A stretch of DNA of 64,000 nucleotides from Trichaptum fuscoviolaceum (GCA_910574455.1 CAJSYZ010000003.1:62001-126000), one strand, 5' to 3'. Counted from the stretch's first letter, positions 1 to 12,454 are shown. Notes: generated by a model from the sequence alone, not told the origin. Numbers and translations: made by a program.

Positions 1-2023
1 TTTAGGACCAAGAGCTCTAGGATATCTGCGCTTCAGTCTCGATTTTCTACCGTGTCCGAGCTGGCTACGAAGACACATGCACAGCTCGCGTCTCCCGCAT
101 AGCTGCCATACTCTATGGGTGGTGATATGCACTGTTCCTGTCTTCCTGCTTATACAGACGGCCTGGCGGACGTGTGATCGGCGCTTTGTCGCTCGTAAAT
201 CCGGTTTGCTCCCGGATTCGCGAGTCCGCGAATCGCTCAGCTCAGCTCGGCGGAAGCTAATGGAGTGTTCTTGGCACTCCCGGACGAGATTCTCTCCTTG
301 CAGGCCAGAGGCTGGAGAGCAGCCTGAATAGGTTTCTTTCTTCCTGATGTGTTGTATGTGTATGTATATTCAAGTGTGCGCGTGGGATGATGGATTGATG
401 ATATGGTAGTACAGCTACAGTGACCTGCGCAGCATTGACGTGACAGCCGCCGCTTGATTCAAACGTGATGTCGAGAGTTTTTTCCCGCTTGTCTTGGGTC
501 CTGTAGCGGCCAGTCATTCAATGGCGTTCTTTTGACCCCGTATTTCAGCAGTGTTTCTCGCGCACAGACAACGCTCGGCGCTCGTCACTTCTGCCTCTGG
601 CCAATCGGATGATGTATGGTCAGGAGGCTAGCGGAGGAGGGACGATAGGAGCCCATGCAGAGCGTCGAGCCTCCCCAGCCCGCTTCTCGACGTCATACCA
701 CTAACGAAATGAAATCTCATCAAAGACGTCCCGCAAGTCGGCAACTCTACGTCAGTGACCAGTGCGCAGAACGTCACGGTAGTGCTCAGCATAGCGGTCA
801 TACACTCGAAACTAACCGCGCGCAAATCCCCACGTTTTCTCCATCCGGCCTTATGTTCCCTCTAGTTGTCTCCTCTGCAAATGTATACAGGCCCAACAAG
901 AGTGAGCTCATTGCGGCCTGGGCCATGGATGCCGCTGCCACTGTACAGGTATTGACAAGGCATCCATTAGCTTGTGGTGTTCTTAAATTGTACGCGGAAG
1001 GCTGTTGAATAACATTTGTTATGTTATGCATGACATGACTCGAGCAAGCGATCGCACGGATGGATGAAAACATCAGTAGCATTCAGATCAGAACGTCAAG
1101 TGCAGAGTACCTCCGGGTATTTTTCCCTCATGTAAAATATATACGCCAGTGTACTGCGATTCCGAGACTCACCAGCTCGCGCAAATCCCCGGTATCTCCG
1201 CATTTGTATTAGTATCCACGTCTGAGACGAACATCAGTGTAGTGCATATGTTGCGGCGGGTAGAAGAAAGAAGAAATGGTCCGGCCCGGCGACTTGGGGC
1301 ACTGCACTGGGAATAGACTCTTTGGATGTCGATCGCATGAGCGCCACCATGATTGGACCTCTGAGTCGATTTTAATGCATTGATCTTTGACCCTCGACGC
1401 TTCTGGCGTAGGGATTGGCCCGGAGGATCTGTGTGCACTCGCGATTCTCGGTACGGATAAATCCCGCACCTACAAGATTGGAGCGGCGGTGAAGCACCTC
1501 AGGAAGGACATATGGGATGCATATCACCGAGGTTGCTCATCTGCGGTCAGTGTTCGATGATTCGCGGCCAGATTACTGTGAAACCCTCTATGTACCTGCT
1601 TTTAGTTCAATGCTATTTTGTCTTGACCGCGAGATACTGTGCATGTCCCTCCGGACTGACATGGACACGGCGAAACGGAGATATTGAGATCTGCATGCAC
1701 AATGCACATGGAAAGTTGGTTCTTTGCTGGATAGGCTGTGTATGATCTGCGTCAGAAATTCATGTGCACTGTTACATGTGTAATCGCAAAACGATCCAGG
1801 CTCGAGCGTCAATGTCAGTACTTGATGGTCCCTTCAACAATAAGAGAGAACCTAAAGGTAGACTACAGAAACAAGAGTAGTGATGGAGCATGATTTCCGC
1901 TAGCAGGTCTGTGCATGCGTGCTTCGTGCGTGAGCAATTGGTAAGGCGAGGAGACAGATAATTGGTTGCTCAGTTGTTGCGTTGATTGTTAATGCATGTA
2001 ATTAATCAGAGTAACGTATCGGG
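1..2023. repeat. Segmental duplication block A (arm 1)
   Basis: No gene is seen here. The block is an inverted, diverged copy of about 34,426-36,400. The clearest shared stretches are 180-240 with 36,090-36,145 (a segment containing GGAGCAAACCGGATTT on one strand), 300-420 with 35,960-36,060, and 1,940-2,014 with 34,426-34,490. Similarity is patchy, roughly 80 percent by eye in the best parts. Short open frames across it do not keep a common reading frame between copies, so they are judged non-coding. The block ends abruptly at the transposon that starts at 2,024 and continues, after that insertion, as block B at 17,039. Confidence 0.75.
2015..2023. repeat. Target-site duplication, left copy
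   Basis: CGTATCGGG directly abuts the left end CGGCACC of the transposon and is repeated in direct orientation at 17,039-17,047. The empty-site copy on the minus strand at 34,408-34,425 reads CGTATCG-CATT-GGGTGTG, a single occurrence. Confidence 0.9.
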
Positions 2024-2110
2024 CGGCACCAAGAATTTGCCATGAAAGAGGGCCATGCGGGCCATGAAAAAGGGGCCATGAGGGCCATGAAAAAGGGCCA
2101 TGAGCATGGC
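2024..2110 (+). repeat. Left terminal inverted repeat of the MULE
   Basis: It begins CGGCACCAAGAATTT, then GCCATGAAAGAGGGCCATG and further GGGCCATGAAAA units. Against the reverse complement of the right end there are four mismatches in the first 12 bases, then near identity. The end is itself a short minisatellite of GGGCCATGA units, which could give multiple transposase-binding sites (inference). Confidence 0.85.
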
Positions 2111-2205
2111 CCCTGGGATTGAGTGCCGTCGAGGTCCCTGAAAGGGTGCCACCGGGACCGGCCATGAAATTCAGTCCAAATAAAGCAATTATTTGTCATT
2201 GAAGG

Positions 2206-2470
2206 CCGGAAGTTATCCCAAGCCGTCTCGGCTTGATTGTCTTCCTTAAGTCTCTGTATTAGTTCACCATAGTCAGTCCCTGTCTTAGCTGTATCCTACA
2301 TGAATACACCAAAGAAGAAGCAATTAGAGATAAGTCTTTGTCACGGAAGGTAACATAAAGTACTGACAAGGGCTACCCCAACAACCTTTGCAAGTTTGAG
2401 CATGTATATGTTGCTGGCAAGACCTGCGAATATCCTGCATGATACCTTATGGGAATCTCATTCTACCTTG
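2206..2470 (-). pseudogene. Decayed duplicate of the small gene at 2,524-3,100
   Basis: On the minus strand the segment repeats pieces of the neighbouring small gene: an acceptor-like ACAG followed by codons for GTDYGELIQRLKED, then QAETAWDNF, matching GSDYSELMQIFEDLK and NETAWASF in the neighbour. A second piece at 2,391-2,450 matches 2,930-2,990 (codons for SNIYMLKL against NNIYTPKL). The middle of the gene is missing and the frame runs into the terminal repeat. It looks like a partial tandem duplication at the left end of the transposon. Confidence 0.45.
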
Positions 2471-2523
2471 TAGAATATATGTAGGTTAAGCATTAGAGCA
2501 TACCAAGCTGATGCTCGAGGGAA

Positions 2524-3100
2524 TTATTTGAGTCTATCTTCGTCAGGATCATCTTGAGGTGCTGACAAGTACAATACATGCATTGGAGCACATTTGTGCA
2601 TAATAGCATCCCTAAGTTTCTCATTGAAGGTCACCATTAACTTCAGACCCTCTTGGTGGAAGCTAGCCCAAGCCGTCTCGTTGCCCTCTTGCATATCTAA
2701 GTCTGGGTCGATAGGATACACGAGCGGCTTGAGCAGACTTGTTGACTTCGGAATGTGGTCTTGTAGTCGGATTAGAGGGCTTGAATATCTTTCATTGACA
2801 CGGCTTGCGTATTCGCGCTTTAAGTCCTCAAAGATCTGCATCAGTTCACTATAGTCAGACCCTGTCTTCGCTATATATTATGTAGTCATGTGCACATCAG
2901 ATAAGTTAAACAGTTAGAGAGAGCTTGGGCGTGTATATGTTGTTGGCAAGTCTCATTCGCAGTGAGCTGTTGTGCATCCGCGCAAGCATCTCTATCAATG
3001 CTATGTTCAGATCTGATGGACATCTCTTTCGCCTTACAAACAGTTTGAAGTCTTGCATGTTTATGGACTTGTTGTCAGAGTTTTGCGTCCTGGGCGGCAC
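2524..3100 (-). CDS. Small hypothetical protein, probably multi-exon
   Basis: The main exon (2,524 to about 2,865) encodes an acidic, helical segment starting TGSDYSELMQIFEDLK and ending DDPDEDRLK just before the stop at 2,524. It is preceded by a plausible splice acceptor (GAAGACAG). A further open segment with its ATG at 3,100 (MPPRTQNSDNKSINMQDF) may supply the 5' exon, but the joining introns could not be fixed. No family is recognised. Support comes from the partial duplicate at 2,206-2,470 that keeps the same frame around the shared motif. It lies inside the left part of the transposon and is transcribed inward from the internal minisatellite. Confidence 0.35.
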
Positions 3101-3171
3101 ATGAGATCAATGACTATTTAGTCAGAAATGGACCTCGGGCACCGATGCCGATGGCATTACTAATAGTAGTA

Positions 3172-3461
3172 AGGACCCCGACGGCCCTCTTGCATGGCCG
3201 TCTCAAGACCATTCATGGCCCCTTCATGGCCCTTCATGGCCGTCTCAAGGCCTTTCATGGCCCTTTCATGGCCCGTGTCATGGCCGTCTCAAGGCCTTTC
3301 ATGGCCCTTTCATGGCCCGGGTCATGACCATCTCGAGGCCTTTCATGGCCCTTTCATGGCCCATGTCATGGCCGTCTCATGGCCTTTCACGGCCCTTTCA
3401 TGACCGGTTCATGGCTCTCTAAAAGCCTAATCATGGCCGGTTCATGGACCTTTCATGGCCC
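3172..3461 (+). repeat. Internal CATGGCC minisatellite array
   Basis: About 290 bp of imperfect repeats with units such as TTCATGGCCCTTTCATGGCC and CATGGCCGTCTCAAGGCC, led by GGACCCCGACGGCCCTC. The same leader starts the array at 16,684, and a related one (GGGACCTCGACGGC, minus strand) adjoins the left terminal repeat. Open frames through it (translated HGPFMA and SWPS repeats) exist in several phases and are judged an artefact of the repeat. Confidence 0.85.
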
Positions 3462-3998
3462 ACAAGTGTCATCAGACACCGCCAAATTTTTCACAAGTCG
3501 GGTACTCGTCGTGGCAGAGCATCTGTCCAATATAGCATAAATATAGGATATAAATTGCATTTGCAAGAATACATCTATTACATTAGATAGTGATGTACAA
3601 ATTAGCAACTGATCCGTTCTACATCCGTAATATAAATGCATAACAGGATTTCATTATCTACGTCCGATACTTGTCAGATAAAGTATGATGATAAGGTCAA
3701 GCAAGGAAATCAAACATCTAAAGTCCTTGAGGAGTTAAGTAAGTAAGGAAATCATTCCCTGCTGTAGGCCGGTCTTGTCAGTATGTCATGAGACTAAATG
3801 TAGGAATGTGGCTTACAGGAAAGATTTGTTGACCATCGAGAGCAAATAAACCTGTCTATATGCACATATTTAGTTAAAATTAGTTTGCAGAAGATGAACG
3901 TGCGATGAGCTTACTGAATGAAGCCGTGATCACCTGCTTTGCATCAGACGGACACGTCTATCTCAGATTCATCTTTCGACGTCGTTCAACTGTTCACA

Positions 3999-4528
3999 AT
4001 GTCCTTCAAGATTGAGGTGAGCATCAATAAAGAATGTCGGATAAGTTACTTACCTAAACTACATAGATCATGTCCTCCAAGCCTTCGGCGGTCGGATTGA
4101 AGGCCGATGCGCGGCACTTCCTGCGTAGGGCCACGAACTTCCGCCAACTGGAAGCGCCCAGCCTTGACAGCACGTCCGATCCATACATCCACATTCTCGA
4201 CATATACTCGTCCGAAGTTCAGCAGAATTGCCGAGAGCTGTTAGCGACAGACAAAAAAAAGCTCGAAAGGGAGGCGGGTAAATGGGACAGGCAGCTGTAC
4301 GAGGACGAGCTGAAGCTACGATTCTGCTATGACTTAAACAAGGTGCGGGCCTCCCTATCTTTCAGTCAAGTTCTCCATTTAACAATTAAACAGGCCATAG
4401 CCGTAGACGATGACGCCCACCGTGTAGATGACTTCACTCGCAAGCGCAATATATGCATCGCGGTCACGGTCGTGTTATTGGTCTGCGTGACCACGCTCTT
4501 CGTCTTCTACAGCCATGCTTCTCCTTGA
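3999..4528 (+). CDS. Small C-terminally membrane-anchored hypothetical protein
   Basis: Proposed three exons: 3,999-4,016, 4,067-4,342 and 4,394-4,528 (142 residues). Introns of 50 and 51 bp have GTGAGC...TAG and GTGCGG...CAG ends; the second could be retained without a stop. The protein is highly charged and helical (motifs SSEVQQNCRELL and KKKLEREAGKWDRQLYEDE). It ends in a single hydrophobic segment (ICIAVTVVLLVCVTTLFVFY) with only a few residues after it, like a tail-anchored protein. No family is recognised. It lies inside the MULE between the internal minisatellite and the coatomer fragment, and could be transposon cargo or a captured host gene. Confidence 0.5.
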
Positions 4529-4840
4529 TGTCTCGGCCTTACGTCTATCAATTATATAGCGCTGTCTGAGCTAGCTTGTCCCCGTCACGAATGTAAAGTT
4601 TTGATTAGAGCAAACAAGATGTCCGTACTTAGTGTTTGCTTATGACGTTCGCTAATTATGGCGAAGAAACTCGCGAGATCCGGCTCTGTCAAGGACTCAC
4701 AAAGACTCAGAAGCATACAATTGTTCATGAATCTAATTCATATTGCTATGTAGTCAGGCTCGTGAAGGTACTGCACATTGTTTTGAAGCACGAGTTCGGA
4801 CTTATGATCAGGGTCTGTTGTAACCTGTAACACGAGCTCC
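4529..4840. other. No feature seen
   Basis: AT-rich spacer between the small gene and the coatomer fragment inside the transposon. No open frame with coding character and no repeat was noticed. Confidence 0.5.
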
Positions 4841-4864
4841 TTAAACAGAAGCAAATGAGTCCGT

Positions 4865-5255
4865 TTTTCTGTTGAGTTCGATGATTCTCAAAGACGCACC
4901 CCAAGCTTCTAGGAAACGCGTGACTTTACTCCGCTGCTCTTTCCGTAGAGTCAGCAAAATCTCCTCCACAGCCTCCATATCTTCACGTACGATTGCACTC
5001 TGATACTCAAATAAGGTTCGAAGACAGAAATTACCCAAACACATTAATGTCTTTATCGGCGAGATGCGTGCATACGACTGTCACGGTTTCAGGGCGTCTA
5101 TGCCCAATGTGCGTACGCGCGGAGATCGTACTGGAGCCCGTCCTCCGTGCAGCCAATATAACTTTCACGTTTTTGCTACGATACAAATAATCTATGATCT
5201 CTGTCTGAACATTTTGATACGATGCCCAGCACAAATAGGTCGTTATAGACACCAA
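4865..5255 (-). pseudogene. Coatomer beta-prime (COPB2/SEC27-like) fragment
   Basis: Two neighbouring minus-strand frames read LADKDINVFG and then TLFEYQSAIVREDMEAVEEI followed by KEQRSKVTRFLEAWG. From memory of the family, beta-prime COP has the ordered motifs (A)DKD-N-(Y/F)GY, EYQTAVLRGDM and KEQRNK-ARFLE at the end of its second WD region and start of its helical domain, so the order and spacing fit. The two parts are in different frames: a base is missing just after the FG codons near 5,030-5,037. The helical domain stops after about 50 residues. It is therefore a broken fragment of a host gene (coat protein of Golgi vesicles) lying inside the MULE, consistent with gene capture. The sequence upstream of 5,110 in the same frame matches the family poorly. 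Confidence 0.6.
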
Positions 5256-5940
5256 CCGAGGAGAGAAGGTGAGTGGATTGCGAAATATTCACGGTCTTCA
5301 TTCTGCATTGCCGCTGTCTTGAGGCTTTGAGTTGTCCTTCCTGTTGAGGTCGATGACGAAGAAACGCGATGCAGTTTGACGCGTGATGTACGCATGCCTC
5401 CGTTTAAAACGGGTCGCAATCCTTCCAGCTCGATTCTGCGTTCAAGCACATTGTCCTCCATTGTTGACAATCTGGAAAGAAAGGCATCCTCGGAGGATGC
5501 TGTAGAAAAAATAGGTCTGGCAGACCACTTGAAAATGCGATGTTGAGCTGAACAATCCCCATCCCAAGGAACATCTGACCCGCGCGGTATGCGATAGTGA
5601 CATTCGTCAAGTCCATCTCGCCCAAATATGGAAGCTTTGAAGAATGTGGAATCATCGCCGGGGCGTCCATATCGATCGGTGGCATAGGCATGATTTGACA
5701 GTCTCCAGAACGAGATCCACGAATACTGGCATGACATGCTTCGGAATAGCAGCACCAACAGGAAGCATATCCAAGGATGCATTTGCCAGACCGATAGCAA
5801 CAGGATCAGATGACGATTAGATGGACTGATTTCGTCTGAGACAAGAGGGTGGCGATATCCCTCCGGATGCTTCGAGGAGATATTGTGATAACCGTCCACC
5901 GCAGGCGAAGCATCCTGAGGATAAAAGACAAGTAGGTGAC
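5243..5940 (-). pseudogene. Unidentified coding fragment with one hydrophobic stretch
   Basis: An acceptor-like CCTCAG at about 5,925 precedes an open frame of some 220 codons (5,243-5,899 and slightly upstream). Residues about 30-55 are strongly hydrophobic (MHPWICFLLVLLF). A second frame over 5,404-5,691 is also open and looks at least as protein-like (GEMDLTNVTIAYRAGQMF), and a third reads VAIGLANASLDMLPVGAAIP over the hydrophobic part. Such frame switching suggests a decayed gene with shifts. No family is recognised. It sits just downstream of the transposase gene inside the MULE. Confidence 0.3.
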
Positions 5941-6007
5941 GGTGACTGGTACAGGTCTGATAACATAATGCTAAGCTGATTCACGGCTTCTCCTGCTTCC
6001 TGGATCT

Positions 6008-9000
6008 CTAAATTTTGCCTCCCGGCCCCTGCCCTTGTCCTTCAGCCTCGGCGGGTGACGGCGCTTCAACTGTACTTAAAGTTTTCTTCTTCTTCACCGG
6101 AGGTTTCGCGACTGTGGACACGCTCATCTGCTGCTTTCTCTTCGTTCCCCTCACGCGTCTTCTATTTGTAGACCCGTGTGCTTCCTAAGCAAGAAACTTC
6201 ATTGTATCACGTTATGTGTCCTATATGTTATGGAACACGTACCTCCTCATTATTATGTACTTTCACCTCGCGGACCCCATCGTATGGATTCCAACCATCT
6301 TGATGTTCTCCAGCATCCAGGCCCCAATCCTCTTCGCCTGTGTTGAATAACCGCTCTTCAAGTATTGAAAGGCATTCGCGATCAACGTCGACAGCTGTGT
6401 ATGATGGCGATTGACGAGTTTGAACTTCGAAGGCCTGTGCCAAAGATTGAAGGTTACGATCACCCAATATAAAGATAGTGATAGCGTGCGCTAGAACGGC
6501 CGTTCCCAGTATTTCGCGCTGAATAGCGGATGATTCTTTGTGGCGAACTTGTTCTGGCGTCATGTCCTCCAGCAGAGGAGTCGTGAGCAAACACTGTACC
6601 TCGCGTTCCAACGGAGTTGCCTCAGACTGAGGCCTGGACAGTACGGATGTCACAGTGTTAAACAACCAATTCACTATCCGGGCTTGATCCTCCAACAGTA
6701 CGTATCCAGGAAGACTTATTAGACCTCGCATTACGTTGGATCGCGCGATTGCATTGCCTCCTTGCTTAGAGTTCTGCAAGTACACGAGAACGGGGATGGA
6801 GCTGATGTCTAACGCGGTCGATTTCGAAATCATGGCCAAAAAGGTGTCCGTATGCGACTTAAGGATGCCATCGATCTTGTCCGTGTAAGGGTAGTCCGGA
6901 AAATTGTCCAGATCGAAATCCAGTACTGGCAAGTTTGAAACGTGCTTGAATTTACCAATCTGATTGAATGCATTGTCAGTGAAGGAAGTCTAAAGGAATA
7001 ATGTCTCGCTTACTCTAATCTTTCGTCTCCTTTTATTACCATTCCAAAGACAATCAACAATGTCTTTGATCTTGACCTCGACCAGCATATTTGGCGTCAA
7101 TTTCCTTGCCTTCTCATCGAACTCGCATTCTCTCCACAATTTGATCGTGTATGACGTATGAGACTTAGTCTCAAGTTCTTTATCACCAGGACAATCGATT
7201 ACGCGTCCTGGATACCAGAACGTGCCCCGTCTGACTAGAACACCCAAGCCTGCTCTGACCTGATGTTAGAGGGTATACTCAGTGTATTTATGTAATCTCT
7301 CTCACCTAAGCCTCTTCTTTAGCGGTAACTTCGATTGCTGTAACAGTTGTTCGTTTGACATGAGCCTACATAAACATGTCAATATTCAGTCTTTCCGTCT
7401 CAAAGAAGTTCCATACCCGGTTTCCTTGTCCCAGTCTATGGGCTCGCACAAAGGACAATAGAATGTATCCTTATGTCCCGTCATTTCCGTCCAACCGTCT
7501 ATCTGACATGCCCTATGAGACCACGAGCATTCCGAATCATATCCCAGAGCATCACACTGTATGATGTTCTGGTCCAAATCCCCGTCGCGAACAGTCCCCT
7601 GAAATCCGCACCTACACCGAAACTCGTTCATCGCTGACGCACTTGCATGTTCAGATGAGGCCTGCGATTGTCTACGAGAGAGTTTGGTACGCTGTCCAGT
7701 TTCTTGAAAAGGTCCCCCGACGCTCGTATGATCAGAGTGGATTGATATCGCGTCTGTGTCCATGTCGCTGAGCTGAATAGGAGAGAACGGCCATGGCTTA
7801 GAGTTCTGGTTACTGCGTCTCTTTGACTTATCTGTCACCGAGTTCGCAATACCATCTGGTGTTCCTTTATCTGCGACACGAGAAGTGGTCACTACCTGTA
7901 ACCCTTCCTTCAACTTCCGTTTCCCAATTGGTATTTGCGCCGACGGCAAGTCCATCCTCTTCACTTTAGCCAGTGCTCCCGCCGCATCGTCAGGAGTTGC
8001 GTTCGCGTTCAATTGCGTCTCATATTCATCGTATTTCGATCTACTGTCTGCCGTTCCTACAAGAACCTCCCCTTCTCCGGTAAGAATAACTCGCGGGATA
8101 CCGTCGTCTGCTGTCAGATTGAAGGAAAGGTTTAGTTTGTCGCTCAATCGTCTCCGAATACGACGCGCAATCAAATCTTGACCAGTGGTTCCTTCACGAA
8201 GGTAATACATGACTGCATTAGTTTTCATACCGTTTGCGTCTTCGATTTTGCCTGCAATTAGCAAATCGACTGAGTTGCGTTGCGATTGTCTCTGTAGTAT
8301 GCCTCCTTTCAAATCGTTGTAGACGTAGCAATAATCCATTCCGTATCGCACATACGCAAAGAAATGAATATCGTTATGCATGGCTCGGGCCACAATGTCG
8401 TAATGCAATATCTTTCGACTGCCGGAAGCAGTTTCGCCGGGGACCTCTATACATCTTGGAAATGTCCAGGGAAGGGGGTTCTCCCGATCTTCGACGGAAT
8501 CAAAGACAAGGATGACCGGCATTGATATAACCAACTCCATTTGATCTTGTGGGCCACCGCACAGCTCATTGGTACTTGTCACACGTTTGCACAATCTGGA
8601 TTTCTGACTGGTCAACGAAGGCTCGACGTGTGCCATAACAAGTGAACGAATATCGCCGTCATATTTCTCGCAATCAGACGAAAGGAGCGGAAACGTCTTG
8701 CGTCTGGGTGTTGATATGGACCGATGAGCGGGGTTATTGGCGTTACCCTCGCAGACATTCAATGTCACGGAAGTTGCTTCAAAATACGATGCTACTTTGT
8801 AGTTCCAATTGCCTGCCTCGAAATCCTTAGCAAGTCCATTGAATACGATGTTCTAATGCAACGTTAGTATATGTAATTTGTCAGGCGTGAGATATCGCGT
8901 ACCCAAAGAACATCTAGACCTTTTCCTGGTTGGGATAGTCCTAGGTCGCTCATCCTGACTCGCAATGCATTCCGTGTCCGTCTTAATTCGCGTCCCAGGT

Positions 9001-12000
9001 TCTGAGTATTCAGAGCATCGCCCTTTAACCCGAACGAATCTATGCGACTTAAGAGATGTTGAATTACTTCATGGAAAACGCTACGACTTTGGGACGTGCT
9101 CATAGCACGTCTAAAGTCTGCCACATCTCGCGTCACACATCTATACAATATCTCCAAGGTAGTATCAAGCCAACACGAGTTTAGTGTGTAAGTATAGGAA
9201 ACCCTTTCAATGTCTGTAGCCCGCGCGGTCATGTCCTTCGACAGATACGTCCTATAGCCCTTCGTGTCAGTTTGCGGGTCGTCAGGTGGAGTCGAATTGT
9301 CGACTACATTGTTCGCATTGGGATGGACGTTCAAGGCTGGTTGTTCCTTTACCTGGGATACCTTGGACGCTACAGATGGAGTTTGCTTGACTGGAGATCG
9401 TGATTTAGAAGGAGATCGTGGCTTTGAAGGAGAACGTGGCTTTGAAGGAGAACGAGATTTGGAAGGAGATTGTGATACGGAGTGTGATTTCACCCTCACA
9501 GTCTTCTTCCGATTTGACTTCGATGCATTGTGACCCAAGAGCTTTCGAACAGTGTCAGGAGGCCGGCCATCGTTCTTTCTACGAGCAACGGGCAAACGAC
9601 TGGGATGAGTGGTGCCAAGCCTTTCGAAATACTTGTTCCATCGATTGACCTCGCCGTATTCGAAAGATCGACCATCTGAGAGACGACGCATGTTAGTTAT
9701 GATGAATAAGTTAGACTGGCGCTAGCATTGAAGGCACCCACGTTCAAAGTCTTCATACATGCGTCTGAAGTCCTCGACGAACATCGCAAGACCTAATAAC
9801 CCAGTCAACGCATCATGCCCAAACCCGACAGCCGCGTATAGACACCAATGCATCGATTCCTCCGCATTCGTAGTGTCTGGAATGGCATGCCACAACCTAT
9901 CGTCCATTACTCTCATGGAACGGAAGATCATTGCGGCGTTCGCAGGCCGCCTCCACCAGTCCAGCCATCGATGAAGCGCAGGAAATTCCTCTTCTATTTC
10001 ATCTGCTGCTCTGTTGAAATCATCCGGATCCTCGGAATTAAGCATAGTATCGACGAGGTCACGGAGAACATCTTCCCTCCCGAGCACTTCTGTTATTTTA
10101 CATATTCGATCAACACTGTCCTCGAAATGGCGTTTACATCCTTTGTACAGCGTGCGGCCGACCTCCTTCAACTCCTCCTCAGTCCGGGTGTCTTTAAACC
10201 TTTTCTTACGCAAACGCACGAAGGAATTCAGGAAACCTTCCCGTTGAGCTTGACTGAAATCGGCGACCTTAGATTTATGTCAGATTTATCCGATGTGCCA
10301 TTACGTGTTCAAATTCATACCATGCTCAACATCTCATCATTAAATTCGATACCCAACTCGGCACATCGGTCGGCAATGGACGCAACTAAGTGGTCGAAAT
10401 GGCGTTCGTAATGTTCTGTGTCTTGACCCCCGACAACAGTAATCAGTACGGGCGCCCACTTAAGCATTCGCGTGGAGTATCCAGACGTGATGATCACCGT
10501 GAACATGTCGTCTTTGAAATATTTCATGGCGGCGTCCGTTATGAGACCATTATTGGGTCGAGTGTAATCGAAATCCATGTGAAGAGACATTTCCGCCATG
10601 AAGTCGGTTTGCAATGTGAAGTATACAGGTCCAGGAGCCAAGGACGCTTCCCGAATAACACCAGGATATCGCTCTGTGATCTGTTTAATTTTCTCCACAG
10701 CGTGCTCCAGCATTCCGCGACCTTTTTTCCCGCCATCCTTCATCAACTTCCTCTCGTAAGCGATTCGGCCTCTATTCCCCAAGACAGGCGTTATCGAACG
10801 AAGATTAGGTGTTGGTCCGACCATGTCTGGCCTTCCCGTGCGCAGAGCCGAGGGGCCTAACTTAGGATTCGATTCCATAACTGCACGAGCGTCCTTGCGT
10901 TCGGTTGGCGTCAAATGAGGAACAACAGATGGTCGACCGTGAGTGTGATGCCCAATGTTACGGAAAGTCGCGCCATCTTTAAAGACCCGTATGTGCTGAG
11001 ACACATGACAAGGCACATGCTCGAGAGGAGCCTTTTTACAATTGCCCATGGGGCATACCTCATTACGTTGACCACGAAATGCGTGTGGTTTTGTCTTTGG
11101 CCTAACGACATATTTGCACGGGCGCCCCTCCCTGTTCCAGTTAGGGCATCTAAAGAGCCCAAGGCAAGTGCGCTTGGTGAGGTGTCCGCTTTCCGCGACA
11201 GCAGATTCTACCGTGCCTTTGTCGTGATTTCCACCCCGGTTCCGGAAGGCCCAATGCATGGCAAATAGATTGAACGTAGTTTTGTCCGTTTCCGCGATCC
11301 CCAGTTGAGCCCTAGTGAAAGTCTTAGTGACATTTCCATCTATCCAGGGATTAACCAGCAATCCTGAAGTTTGAAGCTCATCGACCTCCGGAGAATCATT
11401 CCGAATACTAAGATCATCCATGTCCAAGTCGAAGATGTCGTACGGATCATTATCGAAGTCAAATGAGTCTGCCCCTGACGAATGTGACCGGGAACGATCC
11501 TTCCCCAGTCCATCCGAATTATCCGTCTCAACAGGGACACCATGGACTGGACGCAGCTTCCGTTGTGGAGTACGAGGAGGTACAGTATGCCGCGTGGGTG
11601 GTGCCTTCTCGACCAAAGCAGCCTTAGAGGACAAAGCAGCCTTGGTGGACGAAGGTGTAGGAGTACCACGCGATAAGCGAGGAGTAGGAGATCGTCCTCT
11701 AGGAGGGTCAACGAATGTGACTGCCGACTTCTTATGACGACTAGAAGAGGCACGATTATCTCGCCGAGCTTCGGTGCGATGTGATGTTTCAGGAACACGG
11801 TCCATCTGTTGGCGTTCTCTAGATCGATGCATATAGCGGCGGTCTCTAGAACGGCGGTCACTATGGGCACGACCACTGGGGCGGCGGTCCCTCGAATGAC
11901 GGTCCCTCGAATACCGTTGTACTGGATAGCGATCTGTCGAATACCGATCTGTTGAATACCGATCTGTTGAATGACGATCTGTTGAATGACGGTTTCTCGA

Positions 12001-12454
12001 ATGACGGTTTCTCGAATGACGGTTTCTCGAAGAACGGTTTCTCGAAGGACGGTTTCTCGGATAATGATCTCTGGAATACCGGTCCCTCGAAGAACGGCCC
12101 CCCCGTTCAATATCCTCGAAACGAAGGCTACGCACGGAAGAGGTCGACGGAGACCTTGAACGAGACTGTAGATCCGTGGCATCGTCAGAAGGAACTACGA
12201 AGAATAGGGTCGTAAGCTATTTCAGTCACGAATGGGATAAGACGTACAATAGCTGTCTTGATCGGACCTCGATCCAGACTCTGTGTTGGTATTCACCAGA
12301 TAGCGGCCTGGAGATACAAGCAATCTTAGAACAATACTAGGAAAATGCAAGAAACGTGCGTACCTTGACTGATGGGCTTCACACGAAAACGACGCCGCTT
12401 TTCCTCATCTGTGAGCTTCAGATATGTCCGGGCAATGGGGGTAAATCGCTTCAT
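6008..12454 (-). CDS. MULE transposase fused to GCM zinc finger, USP-like, PHD and PWWP-like domains
   Basis: Ten exons can be joined without a frame break: 12454-12364, 12307-12248, 12194-10321, 10267-9742, 9675-8903, 8852-7417, 7365-7306, 7254-7014, 6959-6243, 6184-6008 (1,984 residues; introns 50-66 bp, all GT-AG). Domains in order: RS/RD dipeptide repeats (about 85-190); GCM/WRKY-type zinc finger (about 355-480, ending NIGHHTHGRP); MULE-type DDE core (about 560-880) with GLITDAAMKYF, VADFSQAQREGF after the fourth intron, the KGCKRHF metal-like motif and TTNAEESMHW carrying the likely third acidic residue; an SPSK-rich linker; a cysteine box NSCWLDTTLE (about 1,017) and histidine box IHFFAYVRYG...YVYNDL (about 1,275) as in ubiquitin-specific proteases; a C4HC3 PHD finger (about 1,520-1,578); a PWWP-like RRGTFWYPGRVI (about 1,612); and a Lys/Arg-rich tail. 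Domain names are from motif recognition. Role: probably mobilises the surrounding element; the protease and PHD parts suggest action on ubiquitin and histone tails (inference). Confidence 0.85.

Noticed and set aside
3145..3403. Two overlapping plus-strand frames encoding Phe-His-Gly-Pro and Ser-Trp-Pro repeats
   Set aside because: They are translations of the CATGGCC minisatellite; more than one phase is open and the same happens at 2,002-2,199 and 16,893-17,115.
11340..12182. 280-codon minus-strand frame rich in Ile/Arg/Glu/Thr
   Set aside because: It is the shadow of the transposase N-terminal RS-repeat region in another frame; the spliced transposase model explains the DNA.
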